A DNA stretch of 64,000 bases from Sphingomonas_E sp042693015 (GTDB taxonomy: Bacteria > Pseudomonadota > Alphaproteobacteria > Sphingomonadales > Sphingomonadaceae): positions 3,658,001 through 3,722,000 of the forward strand of contig NZ_CP170544.1 of assembly GCF_042693015.1 (NCBI RefSeq), read 5' to 3'. How positions within the stretch are numbered: position 1 is the first letter of the stretch; every line of letters starts with the position of its first letter. The translations under genes and the position numbers were made by a program. This document shows positions 53,351 to 62,432 of this stretch, piece after piece. The notes beneath the pieces are model-generated. The model was not told the origin of the DNA, did no database searches, and was given only the letters and a program-made list of their open reading frames with translations.

Positions 53351-53641
53351 TTACCCTACCATCGCGTCGATCGCTTCGGCCAGTACGATGTCGCGGGTCG
53401 AAAGCCCACCGGCATCGTGCGTGGTCAGCAATATCTCGACCCGGTTCCAGACGTTCGACCATTCGGGATGATGGTCCATCTTCTCGGCGAGCAGCGCCAC
53501 CCGCGTCATGAAGGCGAAGGCTTCGGAAAAATCGGCGAAGGTGATCGTGCGCGTGATCGCGTCGCGGCCCTCGTCATGATCCCACTCGTCCAGAGCCTCC
53601 AGCGCATCGGCGCGCTCAGCTTCGCTCAGGGCTTCGATCAT
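53351..53641 (-). CDS. 4a-hydroxytetrahydrobiopterin dehydratase (PCD/PhhB family)
   Basis: The 96-residue protein has the family motifs FADFSEAFAFMTRVALLAEKMDHHPEWSNVWNRV with the catalytic His pair (DHHPEW) and THDAGGLSTRDIVLA. It recycles the pterin cofactor of aromatic hydroxylases or acts in molybdopterin metabolism. It is a single gene preceded by a REP-like element. Confidence 0.93.
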   Translation of the reverse strand: MIEALSEAERADALEALDEWDHDEGRDAITRTITFADFSEAFAFMTRVALLAEKMDHHPEWSNVWNRVEILLTTHDAGGLSTRDIVLAEAIDAMVG

Positions 53642-53658
53642 TGTCCACTCCTACAGGC

Positions 53659-53749
53659 GTCATGCTGAACTTGTTTCAGCATCCACTCATCCACTTGCGC
53701 CGATCGTCTTTGCGTCACGGTGGACCCTGAAACAAGTTCAGGGTGACGA
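53659..53749. repeat. REP-like palindrome pair, copy 2
   Basis: TGCTGAACTTGTTTCAGCA at 53663-53681 and CCCTGAAACAAGTTCAGGG at 53725-53743, in the same arrangement as copies 1 and 3 but with a 43-base middle. Confidence 0.88.
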
Positions 53750-53784
53750 TTGGCGGACGGGATTTTCGGCCTTATGCCACTTCC

Positions 53785-54180
53785 ATGGCCGAAACTTTCG
53801 CCCCATCCGCCGATCAGATCGAGGCGCTCGCCCGCGCGGCACTGGCGCGCATTCCCCAGGCATTCCGCGATCATATGGGCAATGTGGCGCTGTTCGTTGA
53901 GGATTTCGCCGATGACGAGACGCTCGCATCGATGGGGTTCGAGGACGCCTTCGAACTGACCGGCCTCTACCACGGCACCCCGATCGGCCAGAAATCGATC
54001 AGCGACGTGGCCGCGATGCCCGATCGCATCACCCTCTATCGCCGGCCTCTGCTGGACGAATGGGCCGATACCGGCGTCAGCCTGGAAGCGCTCGTCACCC
54101 ATGTCGTCGTTCACGAGGTCGGCCATCATTTCGGCCTGTCGGACGAAGATATGCACGCGCTGGAGGATGCCGTCGGATGA
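53785..54180 (+). CDS. Zincin-like metallopeptidase family protein
   Basis: The 131-residue protein has the zinc motif HEVGHHFGLSD at 110-120, giving HExxHxxGxxD, in the compact fold of the minimal MTH138-like zincin family. Its role is unknown in most bacteria. The ATG at 53785 is used; the longer frame to 53743 enters the REP-like element. It overlaps ccmA by four bases. Confidence 0.88.
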   Translation: MAETFAPSADQIEALARAALARIPQAFRDHMGNVALFVEDFADDETLASMGFEDAFELTGLYHGTPIGQKSISDVAAMPDRITLYRRPLLDEWADTGVSLEALVTHVVVHEVGHHFGLSDEDMHALEDAVG

Positions 54181-54767
54181 GCGGCGCCGGGGGGCCGCCA
54201 GCGGTGGCGTTCGATGATGTCGCCTGCCTGCGCGGCCACCGCCTGCTGTTTGAAGGCATGAGCTTCGCGCTCGCCGCGGGCGAGGCGGCACTCGTCACCG
54301 GCCCCAACGGCACCGGCAAATCGAGCCTGCTGCGCTTGGCGGCCGGGCTGCTTACGCCCGCCGCCGGCCAGATCCGTCGCGAAGGCAATCTCGCTCTGGC
54401 CGACGAACGCCACGCGCTCGATCCGGGCAAGCCGCTGGGCCAGGCGCTCGCCTTCTGGGCCGGCATTGACGGGCATCGCGGCGATGTGGATGCGGCGCTC
54501 GATACCGTCGGGCTTTCCGCCATCGCCGAGGTGCCGGTGCGAATGCTCTCCACCGGCCAGGCCAAGCGCGCCGGCCTCGCCCGCCTGATCGCCAGCGGCG
54601 CGGACATCTGGCTGCTCGATGAGCCCGGCAACGGCCTCGACACCGCCTCGCTCGATCGGCTGGCTGCCACCATGGCCGCGCACCGCGCCGCCGGCGGCAT
54701 CATCCTCGCCGCCAGCCACCAGCCGCTCGGCCTGGCCGACGTGCAAGCAATCGAGCTTCGGCCATGA
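54177..54767 (+). CDS. ccmA: Haem exporter ATP-binding protein CcmA
   Basis: The 196-residue ABC ATPase has Walker A GPNGTGKS at 42-49, the signature LSTGQAKR near 124 and Walker B IWLLDEPGNG near 145. Size, the LSTGQ signature and the following ccmB gene identify CcmA, which with CcmB powers release of the haem chaperone CcmE in cytochrome c maturation. It overlaps ccmB by four bases. Confidence 0.92.
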   Translation: MSGAGGPPAVAFDDVACLRGHRLLFEGMSFALAAGEAALVTGPNGTGKSSLLRLAAGLLTPAAGQIRREGNLALADERHALDPGKPLGQALAFWAGIDGHRGDVDAALDTVGLSAIAEVPVRMLSTGQAKRAGLARLIASGADIWLLDEPGNGLDTASLDRLAATMAAHRAAGGIILAASHQPLGLADVQAIELRP

Positions 54768-55411
54768 ACGCGCTCGCCCGCATCCTCTGGCGCGATCTCA
54801 CCCGCGCCCTTGCGGGCGGCGGCGGAGCGCTGCCGCTCATCTTCTTCCTGCTGGTCGCGACGCTCTTTCCCTTCGCGATCGGCCCGGACGCGCAACTGCT
54901 GGCCGCGACGGGCGGTGGCGCGCTGTGGATGGCGGCGCTGCTCGCCGCCCTGCTTCCGGTCGATCGCCTGCTCGCCCCCGATGCCGAAGCCGGCATACTC
55001 GATCAGTTCGCGCTGCGCGGCATCAGCGAGGAAGCCGTCGCCACCGCCAAGCTCCTCGCCCATTGGCTGAGCTTCGGCCCACCGCTGATGATCGCGGCGC
55101 TGCCGGCCTCGGCGCTCCTCCGCCTCAATGGCGCGACCTTGCTCAAGCTCGAACTCGGCCTCGCCATCGGCACGCCGGGCCTCGCCGCGCTCGCTTTGAT
55201 GACCAGCGCGCTGACACTCGGCCTCAGGAGCGCCGGCGCGCTCGCCGGCCTCGTCATGCTGCCGCTCGCCGTGCCGATCCTGATCTTCGGCGCGGGTGCG
55301 CTGGGCGCGGAAGATAATGGTGGACTGAAATTGCTCGCCGCCGCGTCGCTCCTGCTGGTAGCGCTGACGCCCTTCGCTGCTGGTGCGGCGTTGCGAGCCG
55401 CGCGCGAATAA
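54764..55411 (+). CDS. ccmB: Haem exporter membrane protein CcmB
   Basis: The 215-residue protein has six membrane helices with the CcmB-type motifs ILWRDLTRALAGGGGAL near the start and LFFLLVATLFPFAIGPD-like sequence after it. It works with CcmA. The other ccm genes are not nearby. A REP-like element follows ten bases after the stop. Confidence 0.92.
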   Translation: MNALARILWRDLTRALAGGGGALPLIFFLLVATLFPFAIGPDAQLLAATGGGALWMAALLAALLPVDRLLAPDAEAGILDQFALRGISEEAVATAKLLAHWLSFGPPLMIAALPASALLRLNGATLLKLELGLAIGTPGLAALALMTSALTLGLRSAGALAGLVMLPLAVPILIFGAGALGAEDNGGLKLLAAASLLLVALTPFAAGAALRAARE

Positions 55412-55421
55412 CCCTTCTTCT

Positions 55422-55507
55422 GCGTCATGCTGAACTTGTTTCAGCATCCATGCGCGCCACCAGCAGCAAGCGCTCACATGGACCCTGAAACAAGTTCAGG
55501 GTGACGA
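55422..55507. repeat. REP-like palindrome pair, copy 3
   Basis: TGCTGAACTTGTTTCAGCA at 55428-55446 and CCCTGAAACAAGTTCAGGG at 55483-55501 with a 36-base middle. It lies between the convergent ccmB and methyltransferase genes and could also end both transcripts. Confidence 0.88.
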
Positions 55508-55509
55508 GA

Positions 55510-56379
55510 TTAATCGTTCACCCACCGCGCGAAGATCGCCGTCGGCAACAACAGCCCGCGCGCTTCCTCGCGCACAGCCATTTCGCCCACTTCCACGCGG
55601 CCGCCGAGATGCGCAGTGGCCTGCTTCAGCAACTCCCCAATCGCCAGCGCCGACATGCGCACCGCATAGACGGTGAGCACCAGGAACTTGGATTTCTCGT
55701 CGAGCAGGTTGACGCAGTGGGTGATCAGCCCCGGCAGATGCTCCTCCAGCCGCCAGACCTCACCATCCGGCCCGCGGCCGAACTTTGGCGGATCGAGCAT
55801 GATCCCGTCATAGCGCCGCTCGCGCCGCACCTCGCGCGCGGCGAACTTCACCGCATCGTCGACCATCCAGCGGATCGGCCGGTCGGCCATGTCCGACAGG
55901 AAGGCATTGGCCTTGCCCGCCTCGACCGATTTCTTCGACGCATCGACATGCGTCACCTTGGCGCCCTTGGCCGCCAGCGCCAGCGTGCCGACGCCGGTAT
56001 AGCCGAACAGGTTGAGCGCCTCGTCGCCCTCCGCGATCCGATCGCGCATCCACGTCCATTGCGGCGCCATGTCAGGGAAGAAGGCAAGGTGGCGGAAGGG
56101 CGTGTTCTGGGCGAGGAAACGCACCTCTTCCCATTTCAGGTGCCAGCCGCCGCGCGGCACATCGCGGCTCAGATGCCATTTGCCGCCGCCATCCTCGTCG
56201 GACGCGGCGATGAAGTCGCCATCGGCGTTCCAGTTGGGATCGGCCGGCGCCCACATCGCCTGCGGCTCGGGCCGGATGAAGCTGAAGCGGCCATAGCGCT
56301 CGAGCTTCCGGCCATGGCCCGAATCGACCAGGCCATAATCGTCCCAGGGTTCGGTCACGAGGGTGAGGAGTTCGCTCAT
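55510..56379 (-). CDS. Class I SAM-dependent methyltransferase, RlmI/RlmL-like
   Basis: The 289-residue protein has a SAM site (LNLFGYTGVGTLALAAKGAKVTHVDASKKSVE) and the catalytic-loop motif MLDPPKFGRGPDG, in which DPP-x-F matches the N-methyltransferase/rRNA cytosine methyltransferase type with PF10672-like layout. It lacks a PUA domain. An rRNA substrate is likely but unproven. It is the third gene of the thrC operon, overlapping the M16 peptidase gene by four bases. Confidence 0.82.
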   Translation of the reverse strand: MSELLTLVTEPWDDYGLVDSGHGRKLERYGRFSFIRPEPQAMWAPADPNWNADGDFIAASDEDGGGKWHLSRDVPRGGWHLKWEEVRFLAQNTPFRHLAFFPDMAPQWTWMRDRIAEGDEALNLFGYTGVGTLALAAKGAKVTHVDASKKSVEAGKANAFLSDMADRPIRWMVDDAVKFAAREVRRERRYDGIMLDPPKFGRGPDGEVWRLEEHLPGLITHCVNLLDEKSKFLVLTVYAVRMSALAIGELLKQATAHLGGRVEVGEMAVREEARGLLLPTAIFARWVND

Positions 56380-57605
56380 GCCGCCTTTGCCAATCTGCCA
56401 CCTACGGTCGCAATCGCCCGCCCGCCAGACAGCGCCCGTTGCCCCGCGTCGCGCGCACCCGCCAGTGTCACCGCGTCGATGGCTGCCACCGTCTCCGTCA
56501 CCGGCACGATCCGGCCATGGACCTGGATCTGGCGGGCAAGATGGTCGCAGCGCGCCGCCGGCCCTTCCAGCCCCATCAGCAACCCCGCTTTGGCCTGCAC
56601 CCGCGCGCGATCGAGTTCGGCATCGGTCAGCCCTTCGGCAGTCCGCGCCAGCACCTCTTCGACGAGCGCCAGCGCTTCCGCCGCCTGCTCACGCGCGGCC
56701 GCGCAATAGACGCCGAACAGGCCGGTCTCGGCATAGCTCTGCGCCCAGGCATAGATGGAATAAGCCAGCCCGCGCTGCTCGCGCAGTTCCTGGAACAGGC
56801 GGGAGGACATGCCGCCGCCGGCCGCGCTGGTGAACAGGCTCAGCGCATGGATCGCCGGGTCGCGATAGCCGAGCCCCGCCCAGCCGAGCGCCAGGTGGAT
56901 CTGGTCGAAACGCCGCCGGTCATGCTTGGTCCCGCTGGCGAAGGCAGCCGGCGTCGCCGCAGCGGGCGCACCCGTCGCCATGTCGCCGAAATGCGTCTCC
57001 GCAAGCTTCAACAGTGCCGCCTCGTCCACCTTGCCGGCCGCCGCGAGCACCAGCCCTTCGGGCCGATATTGATCGGCCACCCAACGCTTCAGCGCCGCGG
57101 TGTCGATCGCGGCAATGCTCGCTTCGTCGCCCAGCACCGGCACGCCGAGCGGCTGGCCGGGGAAGGCCGCGCTCTGGAGATGATCGAAGACGATGTCGTC
57201 GGGCGTATCGCGCGCTTCGCCCAACTCGGAAAGCACGACGGCCTTCTCGCGCTCCAGCTCGCCCTCGTCGAAATGCGGCACGCGGACCAGATCGGCGATC
57301 ATGCCGACCCCCAGCGCCAGATCGTCCGCCAGCAACCGCGCGTGGAACACCGTATGGTCGCGCGCCGTCCAGGCGTTCAGCGATCCGCCGACATCCTCGA
57401 TATCCTCAGCGATGGCGCGGGCGTCGCGGCTACCGGCGCCCTTGAACACCATATGCTCGACCATATGGGCGAGCCCGCCCAGCCCGTCCGGCTCGGACCG
57501 CGCGCCGACATCGGCATAGAGGCCGACCGCCAGCGTCTCCACCCCACCCATCGGCTCGACCGCGACGGTGAGCCCGTTCGCCAGCCGATGGAGGCGGGCG
57601 CTCAT
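56376..57605 (-). CDS. M16 family zinc peptidase (processing peptidase-like)
   Basis: The 409-residue protein has the inverted zinc motif HMVEH at 47-51 in the family context GLAHMVEHMVFKG and the full two-domain M16B layout. Members resemble the mitochondrial processing peptidase beta subunit and often sit next to thrC in alphaproteobacteria. It overlaps both neighbours by four bases. Confidence 0.93.
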   Translation of the reverse strand: MSARLHRLANGLTVAVEPMGGVETLAVGLYADVGARSEPDGLGGLAHMVEHMVFKGAGSRDARAIAEDIEDVGGSLNAWTARDHTVFHARLLADDLALGVGMIADLVRVPHFDEGELEREKAVVLSELGEARDTPDDIVFDHLQSAAFPGQPLGVPVLGDEASIAAIDTAALKRWVADQYRPEGLVLAAAGKVDEAALLKLAETHFGDMATGAPAAATPAAFASGTKHDRRRFDQIHLALGWAGLGYRDPAIHALSLFTSAAGGGMSSRLFQELREQRGLAYSIYAWAQSYAETGLFGVYCAAAREQAAEALALVEEVLARTAEGLTDAELDRARVQAKAGLLMGLEGPAARCDHLARQIQVHGRIVPVTETVAAIDAVTLAGARDAGQRALSGGRAIATVGGRLAKAA

Positions 57606-59002
57606 GCCGCGGGGGTCGCCCGCTCGGCGACATAGGTCTCGATCGCCTCCAGCGTCGCGGGCAAGGTGGCGTAACGCTCCTCGCGCTCGAAGAGGCCACC
57701 GATCCGCGCCGGCAAATGCGGCCGCTGCCCGGTCGCGCGCTCCACCGCGTCGCGGAACTTCGCCGGGTGCGCGGTCGCCAAGGTCACGATCGGCACGTCG
57801 CGGTCGAGATCCGCACGATGCGCCGCCGCCAGGCCGATCGCCGTGTGCGGATCGATCACCTGGCCGCTCTTGTCCGCCGCACGGCGCATCGCCAGCGCCA
57901 TGCCATCCGGGTCGATCCGGGCGCTGGTGAACAGCTCCGCTGCTTGCGCCTGCATCGCAGTCGGGATCGCCAGCGTCTTCGATGCCTCGAACCCCGCCAT
58001 CGTCGCCGCCAGCGCCTTGCCGTCGCGACCGTGGAGATCGAATAGCAGCCGCTCGAAATTGGAGCTGATCTGGATGTCCATCGACGGCGCCGCCGTCGGC
58101 GTCACGCTGCCGACCGAATAGTCGCCGGCGGAAAGCGCGCGGTGGAGGATGTCGTTGACGTTGGTGGCGACGATCAGCTTGGCGACCGGCAGCCCCATCT
58201 TCGCCGCCGCATAGCCCGCAAACACGTCGCCGAAATTGCCCGTCGGCACCGAAAAGGCGACCGGGCGCTCGGGCGCGCCGAGGCGGACGGCGGCGTAGAA
58301 ATAATAGACGATCTGGGCCATCAGCCGCGCCCAGTTGATCGAATTGACCGCGCTCAGGCGGAAGCGGCCGGCGAAATCGCGATCCGCGAACATCGCCTTC
58401 ACCAGCGCCTGCGCGTCGTCGAAGCTCCCTTCGATCGCGATATTGTGGACGTTGGGCGCCAGCACGGTCGTCATCTGCCGCCGCTGCACGTCGGAAACGC
58501 GGCCCAGCGGATGCAGCATGAAGATGTCGACCTTGGCGCGGCCAGCCAGCGCGTCGATCGCCGCCGATCCGGTATCGCCAGACGTCGCACCGACCACCGT
58601 CAGATGCGTGTCGCGGTTCGCAAGGAACCGCTCGAACAGCAGCCCCAGCAGTTGCAGCGCCACATCCTTGAACGCCAGCGTCGGGCCGTGGAACAGCTCC
58701 AGCAGCCAGTTGCGCGGATCGAGCTGGACGAGCGGCGTCACCGCCTCATGGTCGAACCGGCCATAAGCGGCCGTGCAGAGCGAGCGCAGTTCGTCCCGGC
58801 TCAGCGAATCCCCCACGAAGGGCGTCATCACCTCGATCGCGGTATCCACATAGGACAGGCCGGCAAGCTTGCGGATCGCATCGGCCGAGAAGTGCGGCCA
58901 GCTTTCCGGCACATATAGCCCGCCATCGGCCGCCAGGCCGGTCAGGGTGACATCCTCGAAGTCGAGAGCGGGCGCGGCGCCGCGGGTGCTGATGTAACGC
59001 AT
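57602..59002 (-). CDS. thrC: Threonine synthase
   Basis: The 466-residue PLP enzyme starts MRYISTRG and has the cofactor Lys at 112 in GPTLAFKDVALQ, the GDTGSAA loop and PTGNFGDVFAGY. It converts O-phosphohomoserine to threonine. The start lies in a 177-base region shared with the divergent oxidoreductase gene. Confidence 0.96.
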   Translation of the reverse strand: MRYISTRGAAPALDFEDVTLTGLAADGGLYVPESWPHFSADAIRKLAGLSYVDTAIEVMTPFVGDSLSRDELRSLCTAAYGRFDHEAVTPLVQLDPRNWLLELFHGPTLAFKDVALQLLGLLFERFLANRDTHLTVVGATSGDTGSAAIDALAGRAKVDIFMLHPLGRVSDVQRRQMTTVLAPNVHNIAIEGSFDDAQALVKAMFADRDFAGRFRLSAVNSINWARLMAQIVYYFYAAVRLGAPERPVAFSVPTGNFGDVFAGYAAAKMGLPVAKLIVATNVNDILHRALSAGDYSVGSVTPTAAPSMDIQISSNFERLLFDLHGRDGKALAATMAGFEASKTLAIPTAMQAQAAELFTSARIDPDGMALAMRRAADKSGQVIDPHTAIGLAAAHRADLDRDVPIVTLATAHPAKFRDAVERATGQRPHLPARIGGLFEREERYATLPATLEAIETYVAERATPAA

Positions 59003-59179
59003 AGTGGGCCGCGCTTAGCGATGCCTGCGCGCCGGGGCAACTTTTCCCGCGAAGCGTTCGATCCGGCCATCTTGGTCGCAAGCGCCGTGGAGAGCCGGCA
59101 AGCCATGGATTTCGTTCCGGTGCCGGTGCAGCCTGCGCGCCGTTCCCGGACCCATCGGCAGCTTCGGAGGGGAAGCAGG

Positions 59180-60214
59180 ATGAAGGCGGTACAGGTGCTT
59201 CGGCATGGACGGCCGACCGAAGCGATCGAAATCACGGACATTGCCGTGCCCCATGTCGGGCCGGGCGAGGTCCGCATCGCGGTTTCCGCCGCATCGCTCA
59301 ATTTCGGCGATATCGCCCGCTCGCGCGGAGGCGTCGCGGCGATGATGTTCCCGCCGCCGCTGACGCTCGGCATGGACGTGTGCGGCATTGTCGAGGCCGC
59401 AGGCGAAGGCGCCGAACAATGGATCGGCCGGCGCGTGGTGGCGATGACGCGCATGGCCTTTGGCGGCATGGCCCAATTCGCCATCGCGCCCGCAGCTTCC
59501 GTGTTCGATGCGCCGCCGCAGTTCGACGACGCCGAGGCCGCGGGATTCCTGCTGCCCTTCCATGTCAGCTATCTCGGCCTCCAGGTCCGCGCGAAACTCC
59601 AGGCCGGAGAAAGCGTGCTCGTAACCGGCGCGGCCAGCGGCGTCGGCTCGGCCACGATCCAGCTCGCGGCCACAGCGGGCGGTCAGGTGATCGCGCTCGC
59701 CGGCGGGGCGGAGAAAGGCCGCGCCTGCCTGAATCTTGGCGCAAACCATTTCATCGATCATCAGGTCGACGATCTGTTCGAACGCGTCATGACGATCACC
59801 GAAGGCCGCGGCGCGGACGTGGTCTTCGATCTCGTCGGCGGCGAACTCACTGATGCGCTCTGGTCCTGCGTCGCGCGGGAGGGGCGCTACCTGCCGATCG
59901 GCTTCAACGGCGATGCCGAAGGCGGCTTCACCGGCCGTCCCTTGCGCAAGGTCGCCATGGCCAATTTCTCGGTTTTGGGCGTGATGCTCTCTTATGCCCC
60001 GCCCAACCCGATGATCCGCCGGATGGGGCTCAACCCCTTCCCGCCCGAAACCGGCCAGCAGGTCCATGTCGCGCTTTGCGATCTGATCGCGGCCGGCAAG
60101 ATCAAGCCGCTGATCGGCCGCCGCATCGCGATGGAGGAGGTCGCCACCGCGCTGGAAGATCACGAAGCCCGCAAGACCATGGGCCGCACCATCGTACTGA
60201 TCCCCGGCGCCTGA
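59180..60214 (+). CDS. Zinc-less NADPH:quinone oxidoreductase-type protein (MDR family)
   Basis: The 344-residue protein has the MDR catalytic fold with SLNFGDI near residue 41, a Rossmann motif VTGAASGVGSATIQLA near 153, and the C-terminal NADPH domain. It has no zinc-ligand cysteines, so it belongs to the quinone oxidoreductase branch. A strong GGAGGGG precedes the ATG at 59180. The physiological substrate is not predictable. It is followed eight bases later by the sulfotransferase gene. Confidence 0.88.
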   Translation: MKAVQVLRHGRPTEAIEITDIAVPHVGPGEVRIAVSAASLNFGDIARSRGGVAAMMFPPPLTLGMDVCGIVEAAGEGAEQWIGRRVVAMTRMAFGGMAQFAIAPAASVFDAPPQFDDAEAAGFLLPFHVSYLGLQVRAKLQAGESVLVTGAASGVGSATIQLAATAGGQVIALAGGAEKGRACLNLGANHFIDHQVDDLFERVMTITEGRGADVVFDLVGGELTDALWSCVAREGRYLPIGFNGDAEGGFTGRPLRKVAMANFSVLGVMLSYAPPNPMIRRMGLNPFPPETGQQVHVALCDLIAAGKIKPLIGRRIAMEEVATALEDHEARKTMGRTIVLIPGA

Positions 60215-60222
60215 AGCCCCCG

Positions 60223-61380
60223 ATGCGCATCGACCCGCAAGCCATGCTCGCCGCAGCGTGCGAGCAGACCGGCCTCCGCGACTTCGGCAGCGACAGCTTC
60301 CGCGAGGGCCTCGTCCTCTATTGCGATGCGGTGTCGGAAGAAGCCCAGCTCAATCCGATCGGGGCGATGGCCGTGCCCGCCCAGATCCATGCGGCGCTCA
60401 TCAACCGGCTCCGGCTCACCGACTGGGTGAAGCACCACCCGGAGGTGCGCGAGGAGCGGATCGAGGCGCCGGTCTTCGTGATCGGCCTGTTCCGCGCCGG
60501 CACGACCTTGCTGTCCTATCTGCTCGAACGTGATCCCGCGCATCGCCCGCTGCTGCGCTGGGAGGTGGACAACAGCATCCCCCCGCCCACGCCGGAGGAC
60601 ATCGCCAGCGATCCCCGCATCGAGGCCGCCCGCGCCGCCGGCGCCATGCTCGACCAGATCAATCCGCGCGTCCGCATCGTCCAGAATGAAGAACCGGACG
60701 GGCCGACCGAGTGCATCGCGCTGATGAACCAGGATTTCAAAAGCCTGACCTGGGAAGCGATGGCCAATGTGCCGAGCTACGGCGCCTGGCTCCATCGCAC
60801 CGATCATCGCTCGGCCTATGAATATCATCGCCAGGCGCTGCAGGTGCTGCAAAGCGGCGGCGTGCGCGGCCGCTGGTCGCTGAAGAGCCCGCATCATGCG
60901 ATGCGGCTCGATGCCCTCACGGCCGTCTATCCCGATGCTCGCTTGATCGTCATGCACCGCGACCCGGCAGTGCTCTGCGCTTCGGTGTGCAGCCTCATCA
61001 CCACGCTCAGCGGCACCTTCTCCGATGCTGATCATGGCCGCTACATCGCCACCCACTGGACGGACATGCTCGCCCGCTCGATCGCCGGCGTCGATCGCTT
61101 CCGCGACGCCAATCCCGGTCATCCGCTGATCGACGTGCATTATGCCGATCTCGCGGCCGATCCGATCGCGACGATGCGCCGCATCTACGCCGCCTTGGGC
61201 GAGGAATTGGACGGGCCCGCGCTTGCCGCCATGCAGGCCCATGTCGCCGCCCGCCCGCAACACCGCTTCGGCCACCACGGCTATGGGCTGGAGGAATTCG
61301 GGCTCGACGCCGGCGCAATCGGCGAACGCTTCCGCCCTTATATCGAGCGCTACGATATCCGCCGTGAACTGGTAGGATAG
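60223..61380 (+). CDS. Sulfotransferase family protein
   Basis: The 385-residue protein has the 5'-phosphosulfate loop GLFRAGTTLLSYLLERDP near residue 88 and the 3'-phosphate motif LIVMHRDPAVLCAS near 245, both typical of bacterial PAPS-dependent sulfotransferases. The catalytic base is probably in SLKSPHH. The acceptor is unknown; proximity to the oxidoreductase suggests a shared small-molecule pathway. It uses the ATG at 60223, eight bases after the previous stop. Confidence 0.88.
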   Translation: MRIDPQAMLAAACEQTGLRDFGSDSFREGLVLYCDAVSEEAQLNPIGAMAVPAQIHAALINRLRLTDWVKHHPEVREERIEAPVFVIGLFRAGTTLLSYLLERDPAHRPLLRWEVDNSIPPPTPEDIASDPRIEAARAAGAMLDQINPRVRIVQNEEPDGPTECIALMNQDFKSLTWEAMANVPSYGAWLHRTDHRSAYEYHRQALQVLQSGGVRGRWSLKSPHHAMRLDALTAVYPDARLIVMHRDPAVLCASVCSLITTLSGTFSDADHGRYIATHWTDMLARSIAGVDRFRDANPGHPLIDVHYADLAADPIATMRRIYAALGEELDGPALAAMQAHVAARPQHRFGHHGYGLEEFGLDAGAIGERFRPYIERYDIRRELVG

Positions 61381-61421
61381 CGACAGCCGCCAACCCGATA
61401 TCGACAATCACGGAGAGTGCA

Positions 61422-61790
61422 ATGATCAGCTACGCCACCGTCGGCTCCAATGATTTCGGCAAATCGCTGCCCTTCTTCACCGAACTGCTCGGCACGCAGG
61501 GCGTCGCCAAGCTGTTCGATCATCCGCGTGGCGGCACGCTGTTCGCCAAGGACGGCCGGCTCGTGCTCGGCGTCCTCACCCCCGCCAATGGCGAGCAGGC
61601 AGCACCCGGCAACGGCACGATGGTCGCCTTCGACATGCCGAGCCGCGAGGCCGTCGACGCCTTCCATGCCAAGGCGCTGGCGTTGGGCGCCACGGATGAA
61701 GGCGCGCCGGGCGAGCGGGCGCCGGGTTTCTACATGGCCTATTTCCGCGATCTTGAAGGCAACAAGTTCTGCGCCTGCCGTCTGGGCTGA
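61422..61790 (+). CDS. VOC (glyoxalase/bleomycin-resistance fold) family protein
   Basis: The 122-residue protein begins ISYATVGSNDFGKSLPFFTELLG and ends YFRDLEGNKFCACRL, the usual paired beta-alpha-beta-beta-beta modules with a metal-site Glu in LEGNKF. The exact activity is unknown. GGAGAG lies before the ATG, 41 bases after the sulfotransferase gene. Confidence 0.9.
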   Translation: MISYATVGSNDFGKSLPFFTELLGTQGVAKLFDHPRGGTLFAKDGRLVLGVLTPANGEQAAPGNGTMVAFDMPSREAVDAFHAKALALGATDEGAPGERAPGFYMAYFRDLEGNKFCACRLG

Positions 61791-61850
61791 GCTAGTGGGG
61801 CGGGCGGCATCCACTGCCTGCCCCAATCATATGCTCGGATTTCGGTAAGC

Positions 61851-62432
61851 TCAGCCCTTCCGCCGCCAGACCGCAATCCCGTAGATCACCAGCGCCACCA
61901 GCGCGAACAGGAACCATTGCACCGCATAGGCGCGATGATTGTTCGGCACCTCGGCCGGCGACGGCTTCTCGCTCGGCTCAAGACCCGGCGCCGCGGTTTC
62001 GGAAACGAGGATGAACACACGGTCGCGGTCGAAATCGATCACGCCCGTCACCGGCCCGCTCAGGCCGGGCGCCTTGGGCGCGTCGGAGGTGCGCGACCAG
62101 CCATAGTCCACAGCCATGCCCGGCCCTTCCGCCCCGCCGGTGCGGCAGGACGCGATATGTCGCCAGCCCCCCTCGCCCTTGCGGTTGCGCCCGGCCCGCG
62201 CGTCCCACTTCACCACCTCCAGGCAATTGCCGGAAGCGCGACGGAAGACGAGGTTCTCATCGGGCACCGGCACCGCGGGAAAGGCGGTCGGCGGCAATTT
62301 CTCCGCCGCGGCATAGCGGGCCAGCAGATCTTCCTTCCACTGGGCGCGCTGCAACTGCCAGATGCCGAGGCCGACCATCACGGCGACGGCCGCCAGCACC
62401 AGCAAGGTCGGCCAGAAGGGCAGTCGCTTCAT
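61851..62432 (-). CDS. SURF1 family cytochrome oxidase assembly protein
   Basis: The 193-residue protein has helices at both ends (LPFWPTLLVLAAVAVMVGLGIWQLQRAQWKE, and VQWFLFALVALVIYGIAVW) around a periplasmic domain with NNHRAYAVQWF, a SURF1 hallmark. It helps insert haem a into subunit I. The ATG at 62432 overlaps DUF983 by four bases. It is shorter than many SURF1 proteins (about 230-250). Confidence 0.9.
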   Translation of the reverse strand: MKRLPFWPTLLVLAAVAVMVGLGIWQLQRAQWKEDLLARYAAAEKLPPTAFPAVPVPDENLVFRRASGNCLEVVKWDARAGRNRKGEGGWRHIASCRTGGAEGPGMAVDYGWSRTSDAPKAPGLSGPVTGVIDFDRDRVFILVSETAAPGLEPSEKPSPAEVPNNHRAYAVQWFLFALVALVIYGIAVWRRKG

